NCBI GenBank assembly: GCA_018894105.1
Contig: CM032127.1
Coordinates: 27,954,369 to 28,018,368 of the forward strand
Direction of reading: 5' to 3'
Length of the DNA stretch: 64,000 bases
Source: Jacaranda mimosifolia
Taxonomy: Eukaryota; Streptophyta; Magnoliopsida; Lamiales; Bignoniaceae
This document shows, piece after piece, positions 11,516 to 22,632 of this stretch. Both the position numbers and the translations under genes were made by a program. Each line of letters begins with the position of its first letter. Positions within the stretch are counted from its first letter, which is position 1. The notes beneath the pieces are model-generated. The model worked only from the letters and a program-made list of their open reading frames with translations, was not told the origin of the DNA and did no database searches.

Positions 11516-14436
11516 TGTAACACCCCTAAAATTTGGTAGTTTGGAAAATAAGAGTTGAGGAATCAAGAAATGGGTTGGTGGGATCTTAGGGCTCGAAAAA
11601 TAAATGAAAAGGACTTAATTGCAAGGAAATTAGAAATTTTGGGGTCAATTTGTAATTTAAGAAAATCTAATTGGACTAAACTTGAAAGTTTTTGGGTTTT
11701 GCATGGTATATATTCTTGGTCAAAGGGGGCTAATGTCAAGCACTCATATTATCTTGGGGTTGGATTGAAAGATTTACAACTTTGAAAGATTCAATTGAGG
11801 GTTGAGGAAAATTCTGGGGTCAATTTGAGAGACAGGAAAAGTTCAATTATATATAAATCATATTTTCATTTCTTTCCCCATTTTCATCATCTTCTCCACC
11901 GAGACCCTCCACTCCCTTTCACAGGCTATCACCTCCGGACACACCTCGAAACAAAAATCTAAACCAGCCAAAACACTCATCACCTTCTTAGGAGTAGAAT
12001 GGTACCACATGCAACGTGAATCACCGGCGGACGGCGAGGTAGCAGTGGTCCGAGAAAACAGCCACGGTGGAGGTGGTAGGTTCGCTGTTCCGACGACTTT
12101 TCACGGCAGACCAAGGTGGAGTTTTGATGAGTTTAGCTTGGAGAACACTTGGGTACCTTCAATTTTGGAGTTGGACCACCGACAAAGGAGAATCGGTGGT
12201 GGTGGCGCGCGGCAAAGAGAGAGATACTATTGGGTTTTGTTTTGGCTAATTGACCCTTGACTCAGTGGCTAAAGGAGAAATTGAAGTGTGCATTGTGTTT
12301 GTTGAGCTGAGACACATCTTCTGGTGGTAGTGGTGACCATCTCCAATAGCAGCAACGGCGGAAAAAAGGCAATGTCATCTCCTCGTCGCGACGGTGTTCT
12401 TGGTTTGAGAATTTGGGGTTTCGTTGATTGAATCATGGGTAAAAGGGGTTGAAATGGGGTTATGCTTATATATATGCATATGTTGTACTGTTAATTCCAC
12501 CAACTTGTATTATGCCAAGAATGAAAGAATAAAATATGATTGATGCATATATTTTCCATGCATGGAGTATTATATAGTTAGTGTACCTAGATATGTCATA
12601 TTATATGTTAAATTTGAACTAAATAAGTTTATTAAGTGATTAAACTTTGATTCATGAATTTAAGACCTAAGAGGCATTGGTTGGATTAATTGTGAGGAAT
12701 TAAGTTATTATCGTGATTTTAGGATGATATTATGAGAAAGATTATGTAATTGAGGACTAGTTTATGTTATGTTATTAGACTTGATATGAAAATCGAGATT
12801 ATTTTGGCAATAATGATCTTATTGGCCATTTTGGGCCAGTAGTACCATTTAAGCCCTAAAACTATCATGTTAATCGAAACATTAGTGATTTTGGGTTAAT
12901 GGTAGGCATAATAGTGATTATTGAGGTCAAATGTAGATTTTGACTATAAATATACTCTTTTGGTTAGGTGATGAGGAAATCGGTCCAGCAGGCCAGTAAG
13001 TTGTTGACTGTGATGGCCTTTTGAGACTTTAAATGTGAGGGTTTGCCAACCTGGCACTTCTTTTACTTCTCTTTTATTGTGAGAAACCCCTGTGAGGGCT
13101 TTTTGTTTTTGTATTGTATTATGATTTATTGAAATTTGTGAATTGTTTAGAATTTTCTTGTATTCTGTTAATTGGCTTGTACACCCCTATTAGGCCTGTC
13201 AAACTTATTTTTTAAGAAGTAATATTCCTCGAACGTTGAAATTCATGATTGTTTGAGTTCCTTATGTTTATCAATCCTTGCTTTATAAACCCCTGTGAGG
13301 GTTTAGCATGCCTTTCTGCTGGCATTCTTGAATTTATTTTGTATATCGATTATTTGGCCTAGACAGCATAATTGATTATTAATTGTATCGGCCGGTGCCA
13401 ATCCCAACGGAATGCTTGGATTATTGTTACAAAATGGCCTTGATGACTAGTGTATTGTATACATTATTGTTCCAGGCATGTACCTTATTATATTTATGAT
13501 TGATTGATTAAAACTTAAATGTTGGCATTATATCAATTCAACCCATGGGGACGCCTTTGGGAAGTTCAACCCGGAGGGACGCCACAAAAAGTTGGGCCCG
13601 AGGCTAGGTCCGAAAAGATGATCGAGCGAAATGGACCGACGGTGATAGATCTCTCGGCTAGTACCTACCTATGATCCTGACTCAACAGGGAGCTGGAGGT
13701 GGCAAACTATGAGTGGCGGGATTCGACATGGGATCGACCATGCCATATAGCATGTTGTTATGCGCTAAGCTGAGTGCTCGAGTAATGGAGCGATAAGGAA
13801 ATCTTGTTTATGCTATACCGTGCCAGTATTAGCAGTTACATATTGGTCTGGGAGTAATAAGGTCAGAATGACCAACAGTCTATTAAAATTGTCATCATGT
13901 ATACTATATTACATTGTTGATTTTTATTATTGCATCTTGATAGCTTTCTCTTGACTCTCGTCATTTTCTTTTCCCTTACTAAGTCCTTCGGACTTACCTT
14001 GTTATGATTCTTTTATTTCTTTCCAAGACAAGTACAAAAATGGAAAGAGGGCTTATGACTTAGCCAATGGGACTATTTATAAAAGTACTGATAGATATAT
14101 GTACACATAGGTCCACTTGATGGCTAAGCTTTGATTTAGGGATGTTGTGAAATGTCAAGCTTGAACTTAAGATTTGTGGTATGTATATATATTATATTTC
14201 ATAAGATGACACTTTGAACTTGTATTTAATTGTAGCTAAACTGAGATTTTGGGATACTGTAAGAACTTGGCATGTAATAGGATCCCTCGATAGTGATGCT
14301 TTAGGATCTGAAATAAGTTGATTTCTTTGAGTGTTATTGAAAATTTTTATGAGCTTGTCAGTTATGATGTTTGCATGCTATAGGATTGAACTGGGTGGCA
14401 TCCCGACTTATGGACTATCCCGGGTGGGGTGTTATA
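11516..14436 (+). mobile_element. Tekay-type gypsy LTR, solo, nested in CACTA-1
   Basis: The left end TGTAACACCCC and the right end GGGGTGTTATA are inverted (the final CA has become TA). The interior matches the inverted solo LTR at 32035-34907 in several blocks: the CCTGTGAGGG motif (near 13090 and 13292), the AGGTCCGAAAAGATGATCGA region (about 13605) and AAGTCCTTCGGACTTACC (about 13981). No internal retroelement region adjoins it, so it is solo or a lone fragment. No convincing 5-bp target duplication is visible (TAAAA versus GATTT). Confidence 0.72.
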
Positions 14437-14639
14437 GATTTTTTAAATGTAGTAAATAATATTAAATTTAATAACCATCAATCAATGCAATGTGCTGGCC
14501 GAGCACAGTCGGCAAGGTGTCTTGCTGGTGGCGGTAACTTTGCATGTGAAAAGAAAAACAAATGAAAAAAAGGAGGGGAAATATTACCTTAGGGAGGGAG
14601 CGGAGGGTATAAAAGGAAAAAAAAAGAATTTTATTTTTA

Positions 14640-15034
14640 AGACGGAAAAATCCATCGCAAATTCACAATTAGTGATGGATTTTTAATCCATCGCAATATT
14701 TTTTTAAAAATAATATTTTTACTTTTATGATAGAAAAAATTGATCGCAAACGGATTTGTTTCGTCGCAAATGCTCTAGGATATACTGCTTAGATCCATCA
14801 TTAATTTGCTTATTTGCAATGGATAAATATTGCAAAATGTTTTTGTCTTTTAACTTTTTAAATTGTTTGCGACAGAGTTTTTCCATTGCAAAAAGGGAAA
14901 GTTGAATTATTCAATTTTTGCCACTTTGCGACGGATATTGCAACATATTTTTTTGCAATGGAAAATCCATTGCAAATTGCAACGGAGGCTTTCCGTCACA
15001 AAATATGGTTGTAATTTCCATTTTTTAAGTAGTG
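14640..15034. repeat. Right subterminal repeat array of CACTA-1
   Basis: The TTTGCGACGGA-type motif and its complement recur about ten times (for example near 14655, 14685, 14762, 14930 and 14980). This mirrors the array at the left end and terminates at the AAGTAGTG end. Confidence 0.75.
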
Positions 15035-15037
15035 TGA

Positions 15038-15446
15038 TTGACCAAAAGTTACAGAGCTTGATAGGAAAGAAGTAACATAAAGTAAGAAATGGGAGAGCAA
15101 AAGCCAAGTATATAAGGGAGTGGGCAACTCAACCGACTGGCATGACCAGGTATTGACTAATTATTATATAGACGTCTATCACTTATTTTTGCTCATCTCC
15201 CAAGGCTAATTGAATGAATGCACTACTAAAAAATTTCAAATTCATACATCCCACCAAACGTAGTTAAATGTACTGACTGGAGGGATTAATAAGATAAAAA
15301 GGCTCGACACCTCACACAAGTACATATTGATGGCAAATTTTGTAGCCCAACTACTTTCTTGTCCAATCCACAGTGTGCCTCAATTGGGCAATGAATTAGA
15401 GGGGGATTCATTATATGGTTAAGGTAGAGGCTACCAAACTGGGACC
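15038..15446. other. Flanking DNA between CACTA-1 and an LTR fragment
   Basis: No gene support. At 15221 the sequence CACTACTAAAAAATTTC resembles another CACTA terminus, but no partner end was found. Confidence 0.4.
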
Positions 15447-17205
15447 TGTCATACCCCTAAAAATTTAACTAGTAAAAATTTAAATATCATTATTTCAATT
15501 TAATTTTTTTCTCAAAAAAAGTTTTAGGGGAAAAAGTGAATAGGAAAAGACTTAATTGTAGGACATTTAAAAGTTTTGGGGCTCAAATTGAAATTACTTT
15601 TGATCAAATAGGTTAATCTAATGCACTCACTATTAGAGAGACTTAATTGAATGCTAAAGTGAACTTTGGGGGTCAATTTATAATTCACAGAAAGTACCCT
15701 TTAAATAGCAATTCCCCCCAGCCAATTTCTTCAAATTCTCACTTCCCAACTGCAGTCTCTCCCTTTGGCAATGGCTAGAACCCAAAACCAATCCAACCAA
15801 AAGCTTTCCCTCACCACCAGGAACACAACGATACTAATGAAGTCTATTCTAATCATTGGACCACTAGAAAACTGAAGCTCGGCGTTTGGCAATGGCGGCG
15901 AGTGGCTGAGGCGGCTGTTTAATGGTGGGAGCTTGAATTTGAGGAGTGGGTTTTGTAGAGTTCAGCTCAAGGAGCAAGATAGTATCCTCAATTTCTACTT
16001 TTGACCATCAGCAGTGGCAAAATTGAATAAATGTCACTGCGGTGGAGGTGGTGGCACATTTGACTTGGACTGCAAATGTCGGTCAATTCATCGGTGGATT
16101 GGAAAATTGATTTGGGTGTTTGATTGTGCATGTTGAGACACGTTGATTGGTGGTGGTGGTCAGTAATGCCGGCGGCAGTGCACGGTAGCTGTAAGACAGA
16201 ATCTCGTCCCGTCGTGGTGGTCATATGTGTGGTATTGGTTTGTGGTGATTGAGTTCCAAAAATTAAGTTCTTTGGCAAAAATTGTTGTGATTTGCGGTTA
16301 TTACTAACTAAATTATATTGTTCTAATTGATTTACCAATTCTTGTATTTTAAGTGATATGCCCGAGATAGGCCTGAGACTAGATCCGAAAAGATGATTAG
16401 GCGGCATGGGTCGACTGTGGCTGGTCTCCCGGCTAGTACCCACCTAAAATCCTATCTTGCAGATATGTTATAGGCAAGCATCTACGAGTGGCAGGATTTG
16501 GCATGTGGACCGGCCATGCCAATTATCGAGCTATGTGCTTAGGTACCGAGCGGAGTGCTTAGGAATGGAGTAATAAGAGAAGTCTGTCATGATTATTGTA
16601 CTCCATGAACCGTTTGTTATTGTATGTTACTATTTGTTACCATTTATTATCGATTATGTTTTATTCTTGGAGGAAAAAGGATGGAGTTGCCAACAACCTA
16701 TTTAATTTGGTATTACATGTGCTTTGTTACATTATCACTTTATATTGTAAAATCTTGCTTGTTATTGAATCTATTTATTAATTGCTGCTCTTTCGACAAG
16801 TTTTCTTGGATGATTGTCATATTCCCCCTCACTAAGTCCTTAGGATTTACCCCATTTTTGGTTATCTTTATTCTCTTCCTAGACAGGTCTGAATGATGGT
16901 TGAGGGCTCGAGGCGTGCTTGAGAAAAATTATGTTTTGTAATATATTAGGAGCTATGCTTGTATACATAGATTACACCTAATCTAGACACCCATACTTGA
17001 GAATGTATGTAAATGTTTAAGTGTGATCCTAAGACTTATGGTATGTGCATATGGTACTCTATGATATGATCTTTAGGGTGTTGTGATAAGCGGCCATCTT
17101 TTGAGTTTAGATAAATTTGGCTTTATTTTGATTACTCTTGATTTATGATTTAAGCTTGAATTGGTGGCACCTTAGTTTAAAGATCACCCCTGGCTAGGGC
17201 ACCAC
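15447..17205 (+). mobile_element. Diverged Tekay-type LTR fragment
   Basis: Begins TGTCATACCCC, a variant of the TGTAACACCCC start at 11516. It shares interior blocks with that LTR: GATCCGAAAAGATGATTAGG (about 16384), CCCGGCTAGTACCCACCTA (about 16428) and CCTCACTAAGTCCTTAGGA (about 16826). It is shorter than its relatives (about 1.76 kb against 2.9 kb), so internal sequence is missing. The right border near 17205 is uncertain. No target duplication was found. Confidence 0.62.
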
Positions 17206-17894
17206 CGAAGTCTGGGCTCCCTAGACACAGACCTTGAGAATTCGACCCATTGTCAACACGAGAGACCAAAAGATGACTCTGTACTCCTCGAACTAGCCTA
17301 TCATAAATTGACCTCCAACAAAATCTCAACTACATTCATATTTCCAATCTCCCCAAAGTTTGAGGGAAGTAGTTGAGAACCATATCAGATTGACGCTTCA
17401 CTTTAGAGCTTGAGTGAACATTCACCTAGCGTGCTTTATTGCATTTAATGAAATGCAGACCTCCTTAGCTCATCACCTCTGCATTTAATGTGGCTAAACA
17501 AATATTTTATCTACATTAAATATGTTATCAGGCAATATCCACAACCTTTAATGTGGAACATTTATTGTTATACAAGCCGCTCGCCAAAAGTATGCTAGTT
17601 GCCACATTGTACAAGACCCCAATTGTCCCTATAGGTAGCCAAATCAATATGTTCATAGGGAATAGATGGCCATCTGGGCCTCCTCTATGGGGGCTAAATC
17701 TCACACGATAAAAACCCCCAATCCACATGCATTTGAGGTACGCTCATATAATTACTTTTGCCTTCATTTTGCTCCTTCGTCCTCCTAGATACTTGACCTG
17801 ACTTAGGCACCTTGGCACCACATAGCCAACAGCCACCTTGGCAAGCTTGAAGGCCACTCTTGTAGTTTTTTAAGAAGGAGAAGGCAAATGTCAA
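17206..17894 (+). mobile_element. LTR-like fragment, probably Tat-type gypsy
   Basis: The stretch contains GCATTTAATG boxes (near 17448 and 17481) like those in the Tat LTR region at 41000-41460, a TATA-like GATAAAAACCCCC (about 17707) and a GACCTGACTTAGGCACCTTGG segment (about 17796). Such sequences are typical of the U3-R-U5 part of plant Tat-lineage LTRs. Neither border is defined, so orientation and class are tentative. Confidence 0.4.
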
Positions 17895-18546
17895 TTATTA
17901 ATAGATTTTGAAATCTGAGTTGACTAACCCTCAAGGACAAAGAGCAGTTAGGTACCTAAACTTAAAAAAACAACTCTTTGATTGTAGGACTTCCTAGGAT
18001 GCTCTAGAATAGGAAATAAATAGTTTCTGCATAGTGGTGCTTCCAGACATATAATAGATGATCCAACAAAGTTCTTAGAAATCAACAAAGCAAATTTAGA
18101 ACACATCACTTTTCTTGACAACACCAAAGGAAAGATTGTTGGAATTGAAAAGGCTGAAAAAAGATTCCTTGACCATTAGTTGAAGGATTAAATCATAACA
18201 TATTTAGCACAAGTCAACTACTAAATATTGGCTATCTTAATTGAAAACCTAAAAAGTACACTACATTGAAGGATAAGAATCCTATCTTTACTGCACTAAG
18301 AGAAGGGAATTTGTTCTATGCATACTACAATGATCTTTCGAATCAAAATATGAAATGCTAATGGAAACTGAAGATTCAAGCGGAATATGGCACAAAAGAC
18401 TTACACTTGTTAACATGGAACACATCTCCAAACTTTCAAAGAAACATATGGTTAAAGGAGTTCTTGAGCCAAAATTGTGAAGAACAAATTATGTGATGCA
18501 TGTTAGAAAGGAAAGTAGACAAAGTCTTTATTCAAAGCAAAGAATT
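17895..18546 (+). pseudogene. Sirevirus gag end, protease and GAG-pre-integrase remnant
   Basis: Near 18026-18165 one frame reads LHSGASRHI...DPTKFLEINKANLEHITF and then TKGKIVGI. This is the retroviral-type aspartic protease region. The catalytic D-S-G has become H-S-G. Near 18383-18470 the blocks WHKRL and MEHISKLSKKHMVKG mark the GAG-pre-integrase domain, followed by the C..C knuckle region with two stops. The frame is cut at 18546 by CACTA-2 and resumes at 28684. Confidence 0.8.
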
Positions 18547-18915
18547 CACTACAACAAATTATACTTTTGGTAACGAATTGGTAACAAAATTTTTGTTACT
18601 AATATTTCATGTGTTAAAGCCCGTCGCTAAAAGTATTTGTAATGAAAGTTTTGATTCGTTACAAATATTAACCCTATGGTTATGAATTGTTCCATTACAA
18701 AAAAGTTGGTACTAGTAACAAAATAGTGTTAGTTACAATAGAATTGTAAAATGTAACAAAATATTTTGTTACCATAATATTGTCAGTTTTGACATATATT
18801 AATTTTTCGTTACCAAAACTTAGTATAATAATTATAATATTCCTTCCCTGGAATTTCATTACAAATATTTAGTGTAACAAAATAAATTGTTACCAATAGT
18901 TGATTAATAATGTAA
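18547..18915. repeat. Left subterminal array of CACTA-2
   Basis: Many copies of TTTGTTAC/GTAACAAA-type motifs in both orientations (for example near 18569, 18580, 18593, 18758 and 18875). The matching array is at 28250-28683. Confidence 0.75.
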
Positions 18916-18924
18916 TAAGAAATT

Positions 18925-20075
18925 AATTTTTTTCATTTTTTTTTGAATGAGATAGGGATATATTAATAATAAAAGAGCCATACATGAAAGTTTGTAATAT
19001 GCCAAAAGGGAACATGCTCCCTTAATGACAAATCAAGACAAAAAAAGCACATCACTATGATGAGGCCAAGAACAAACTGCCATAAGAGACCTATACAACA
19101 TGTGCCAAAAAACCTCTACAAAAGGTCAATATATGAAAATTATGTGCAAGAGAACAATTAGAATGAACTGATGCATCATTAAGAATAGAAATTCCAAACT
19201 ACCAAGGAAGTTAACTTTCGGTGGCCATGAAGCAAAACTGAAGCAACAGCAACAACTTACTTGAACATCCAAGAAACTGACTGAATAAACTGGTTCCAAC
19301 AGCAAAAATAAGTAACAATACCGTAGCTTCAAAAGGATATTCATCAGAAATAGCACATTTAAGATCAATGCCAAAAACAGCATCAAGCACAATATGGGTA
19401 GCAAAATTTCCAAATTCTAGAAACAACCTTAACCATGGCAATCGCCACCTCCCATAGCCATCAAAGAATACCAAAAAAAGCTTACTAACCCTTTGAGCAT
19501 CATCACCAGAAAATAAACTGAAGGAGTAGACAACATATCTATTCATCTGAATCTAAAATAAGGGATACGAAGTCCTTCCAAATGGATGATAGCTTGTACC
19601 CTTTTAGGATGCTGATGTCTATAAAGAATAACAGTCTAGTCAACCAATCTGGTTAACCTTACAAGCCTCCTTAGCCAAATAATCCGCTGCACTATTACCC
19701 TCTCTGTAAATGTGACTGGATGAGACATTGATGAGCTGTTTGTATCTTTTGATTTTCATAATCAAATGTGCCAGTTTCCAATGATGGGGTTTGTTATTGG
19801 TAATGAGCTAAATTACAACTTGTGCATATGTTTCCACAATGATGTTTGAAAGCTGTTGTTGGGAGCATATTTCAAGGCCCTTCAATTCAAAACTACAGAC
19901 AATTCAGCAATCGTGTTTGTAAGCTCTCTAAGAGGTTGTATGAAGGAAAACAACACTTGATTGTCTTTATCTCTAATAATATGAGTTGCTCCAACCTTTC
20001 CGGGATTATTTTGCATAGCACCATCAATGTTTAACTTCAGAAAATCAACATATGGAGGTGTCAATTTCACCATCT
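18925..20075 (-). mobile_element. LINE 3' fragment with RNase H, inside CACTA-2
   Basis: On minus, from 20073, the frame MVKLTPPYVDFLKLNIDGAM...NPGKVGATHIIRD starts an RNase H domain. The next block (about 19880-19670) continues with IVETYAQVVI, SSHIYREGNSAADYLAKEA and the usual LINE C-terminus. The sequence then runs to a T-rich stretch on plus (about 18928-18951), which is the poly(A) tail of the minus-strand element. The upstream RT is absent, so this is a 5'-truncated copy. Confidence 0.78.
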
Positions 20076-20583
20076 TTCAAATGGAGGGGTTAACCAACAT
20101 CTGCCTTTAATGTATATACAAGAAATATTCCTCAATTGATTTAGAGCAGCAAGCTAGAATAAGAACAAAAAGATTACGTCAATAGAAAAGTAGATAAAAG
20201 AAAGTCTATTGTGCAAAAATTATGAAAACGGAAAGACAACAAAAGTATGTCACTTCTTGGCATATCTACTACTTGATATTTCCAACAATTATCATATAGT
20301 CCACCATTATTCTTTACCATATATTAGTTTAATGTTTGTCCATACCAAGTCGTGTTTTTTTTATGAATTATCAAATTAACACATTATTCCCACAAAGTAT
20401 AAATAATAGCATGAATAAGATAAACCCCCACCACCCACCTCTAAACTCTTCTACATCCTATGCACAGTTGGCAATCAAAAGAACTAAGAGGGATAATTGT
20501 CTAGAAATAAACATATAGTCAACAAAATTTTAATAAAAATTAAGGACAACAAACATTTAGCACCTTATTGTCTTCCATGATAC
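20076..20583. other. Unassigned CACTA-2 interior
   Basis: AT-rich with no domain recognised. It may be intron or flanking DNA of the captured TIC110-like fragment, which lies just to the right on minus. Confidence 0.35.
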
Positions 20584-20664
20584 CTCATGCTAAAGCATCT
20601 TTCAAATATGCTCTATACAGAAGCTTCAAGTCATCTATCTTTCTGTCACCATCATACTCCCCAC
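20584..20664 (-). pseudogene. Captured exon resembling chloroplast TIC110
   Basis: On minus, an acceptor TTTGGTTTCAG (ending at 20665) precedes an 81-nt block encoding GGEYDGDRKIDDLKLLYRAY, then LKDALA and a stop. A donor GAG|GTATC follows at 20583. From memory of the family, this wording matches a conserved segment of TIC110, the inner-envelope scaffold of the chloroplast protein import machinery, where the last codons continue in frame. The TGA here replaces a sense codon. Only this exon was recognised, so the assignment rests on about 25 residues. Confidence 0.55.
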
Positions 20665-20937
20665 CTGAAACCAAAATACTACATTAGCACCAGCTAACAA
20701 ATTTAGCTCGGAGAAAGAGCTAAGAGAGAGAAATTTCAAGCTACTTTTCTGGTAAAAATCTAAATATTATTTGGAGAGAGAGAGAGAGAGAGTGAGAGAA
20801 ACTCTCTTGATCTGGCAACTGAATTTTTCAAAGACACATAAATCACTAAGAAAGATCAAATATAACTGAGAACAATATCCCCAACACCTGTACATGACCT
20901 GGAAAAGAATATTTTGACATTTAGTTACAACAGATGA

Positions 20938-21190
20938 CACCCTCTAATAACCCTTCTATCCCATCAGTAAGCGAAAAGCATTCTTTGCAATTTTTCTATT
21001 CTTGTATCTTAATATTTCCTCCTCTACCAACTGTTTCACAACTATTACCCACCAAAGTCATCTCCCACAAAATTATACACTTCAAACATATGTATTTTTT
21101 CATCACGTAATAGATTAATCATTTGTTCCGGAAGAAGTTGACATCCCAATGATGTAACACGAAAGAGATAATTTAATGGAACAACTTTCT
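20938..21190 (-). other. Coding-like blocks of unknown origin
   Basis: On minus, one frame reads TSLGCQLLPEQMINLLRDEK and continues IHMFEVYNFVGDDFGG (about 21165-21055). A neighbouring frame reads VVKQLVEEEILRYKNRKIAK and NAFRLLMG (about 21045-20965). Amino-acid use looks like real protein rather than random AT-rich translation. I do not recognise the gene, and the splice sites are less clear than in the neighbouring fragments. It may belong to one of the captured genes. Confidence 0.35.
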
Positions 21191-21589
21191 CTAGTGACAG
21201 CCTACAATTTACTACTATGCTTACTCCAAATGATCGAGCACAAAAGAAAATTTAAAGTAGGAAAAAATTGATAAACAGATAACCTTTGGGTGCTAGTTTT
21301 GGCAGATGCTTTGTTCTTACACTATGACTTATCTCATTGAGATTTAGAGCATGCTAGTTTCATTTAATTCTATCTAGGAATTTGTTTGAGTCCTCTAGAG
21401 CATTGTAATCGAATTTACAATTGCGGCATAACATACTATCTTTATGCATGAAGGACTGCACAAAATTAAAAAAATAAACACACACACATGAACATAATGG
21501 TCATATGTTCAAATCTATGAGATAGTAATCTATAGTTATAGAAAATGAGTGTATATGTGTAAATAGTAGTCATAAAGTGGAAATTGTAC

Positions 21590-22632
21590 CTAAGATATAA
21601 GGTTTGGAAGCTGAGACACTCTTTCTATTTCCTTGATTATCATTTCCTTCTCTTCAAATTCATCATCTTCATCACCTGCAATAAACACTATGTATTTAAT
21701 GGGAACAAACAATTTAGATTATTCATTTTTCAATGAAGAAAATCTTGAGTAAAGTCTCTGTGCATAGTCGATTAGTAAGGAGTGAACCTATGCAATAAAA
21801 GAAGTTCTGAACTAAAATATTCTTAGCCTTTGCCAGTTGATAGATTGTGGAGCAGTGTTAATAGCTTCTCATGGTTCTTGGCCAAGATAACTTTTATATC
21901 CTGAGGTTTATTTCGGTTAGCCACAAAAACTTGCTGGTTGAAAAAAAAAAGTATAAAACAAGGTTGAATATGAAACAAACCAAACTAAATGATTAGATGC
22001 AAGGAACGAAAAGAGAAAAAGAAATTATATCTTATAACAAGACATCATAAAGTGTGGCTTAAAATTTTTAAGAAAGAAGCTCATAAACTAGATATTTAAA
22101 TGTGTATTACCTTGAAAATATGGAAGACGGATATTTGGATGTTTTTGCTTGAATCCTGTATGGAAAGAATTCAACAAGAGAAAATTATGCTATAAAATAA
22201 TTCAACAAAAATTTTAAGTTACGTTTAGAGCAATTTTTCTCTTACAGAATTGCATCAGTTTTTTTCTTTCTTAAGAAACATGGTGATGCATAAACAAGTT
22301 TACCCAAAAGGGTGATTTGTGATGTTGATCATCATTAGCTTAGTATGTTAGGCATCTTTATAGAATTTTACATCAGTACTTTTGAGTATTAAATACCTTC
22401 AGCAACATCATCATGACTTTTAAGTGGTGAACCTATGCAATATAGCGCTTCATTATATAAGAATTCGGCAATTCCAAAAGAAAGTCCAAGAGAAGCTAAA
22501 GAAATTCAAAATTAAAATGTTAATTCAGGGAACAAAGAGCTAGGGTAATCTATAAAAATAACCAACCTTCAAAGATTGCCTTCTGGTCACATAGTTAGCA
22601 GATGTCAAGAGTTTTTCATATTACTCAAAAAA
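21590..22632 (-). pseudogene. Captured 3' part of a MO25-like gene, five exons
   Basis: Read on minus, five exons lie in the order of MO25/Cab39-like proteins, the scaffold partners of STE20/GCK-type kinases. Exon a (22632-22567): YEKLLTSANYVTRRQSLK. Exon b (22495-22397): LLLDFLLELPNSYIMKRYIA, stop, VHHLKVMMMLLK. Exon c (22155-22111): DSSKNIQISVFHIFK. Exon d (21933-21828): VFVANRNKPQDIKVILAKN, HEKLLTLLHNLSTGK. Exon e (21675-21590): DEDDEFEEKEMIIKEIER, VSQLPNLIS and stop. Exons a-c have lengths divisible by three and AG/GT borders. Exon d has a GC donor. About 134 C-terminal residues of a protein of about 340 are present. In-frame stops in a and b make it a pseudogene. The introns are kept, so it was captured as genomic DNA, not as a retrocopy. 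Confidence 0.85.

Larger units (their letters stand above)
2434..15034. mobile_element. CACTA (En/Spm) element 1, non-autonomous, complete ends
   Basis: The left end reads CACTACTAAAAAACTG. The right end, reverse-complemented, reads CACTACTTAAAAAATGG. These are imperfect CACTA terminal inverted repeats. Both ends are flanked by the same 3-bp target duplication TGA (2431-2433 and 15035-15037), the duplication length expected of CACTA elements. Subterminal regions at both ends carry many copies of a TTTGCGACGGA-like motif in both orientations. Inside are a decayed LINE, a GGCC-rich array, an AT-rich repeat field and a nested Tekay-type LTR. I see no transposase reading frame, so the element would need a transposase from elsewhere. 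Confidence 0.88.

Noticed and set aside
12009..12260. Overlapping frames in the GC-richer part of the first LTR
   Set aside because: They lie inside the LTR leader. The equivalent part of the other LTR copies does not keep the frame.
11511..14441. Target duplication for the first Tekay-type LTR
   Set aside because: TAAAA on the left and GATTT on the right do not match. Near matches a few bases away in AT-rich DNA are not reliable.
16381..16443. Possible CDS from 15988-16443 on minus
   Set aside because: It covers LTR blocks shared with the 11516 and 32035 copies. The frame is not conserved among them.
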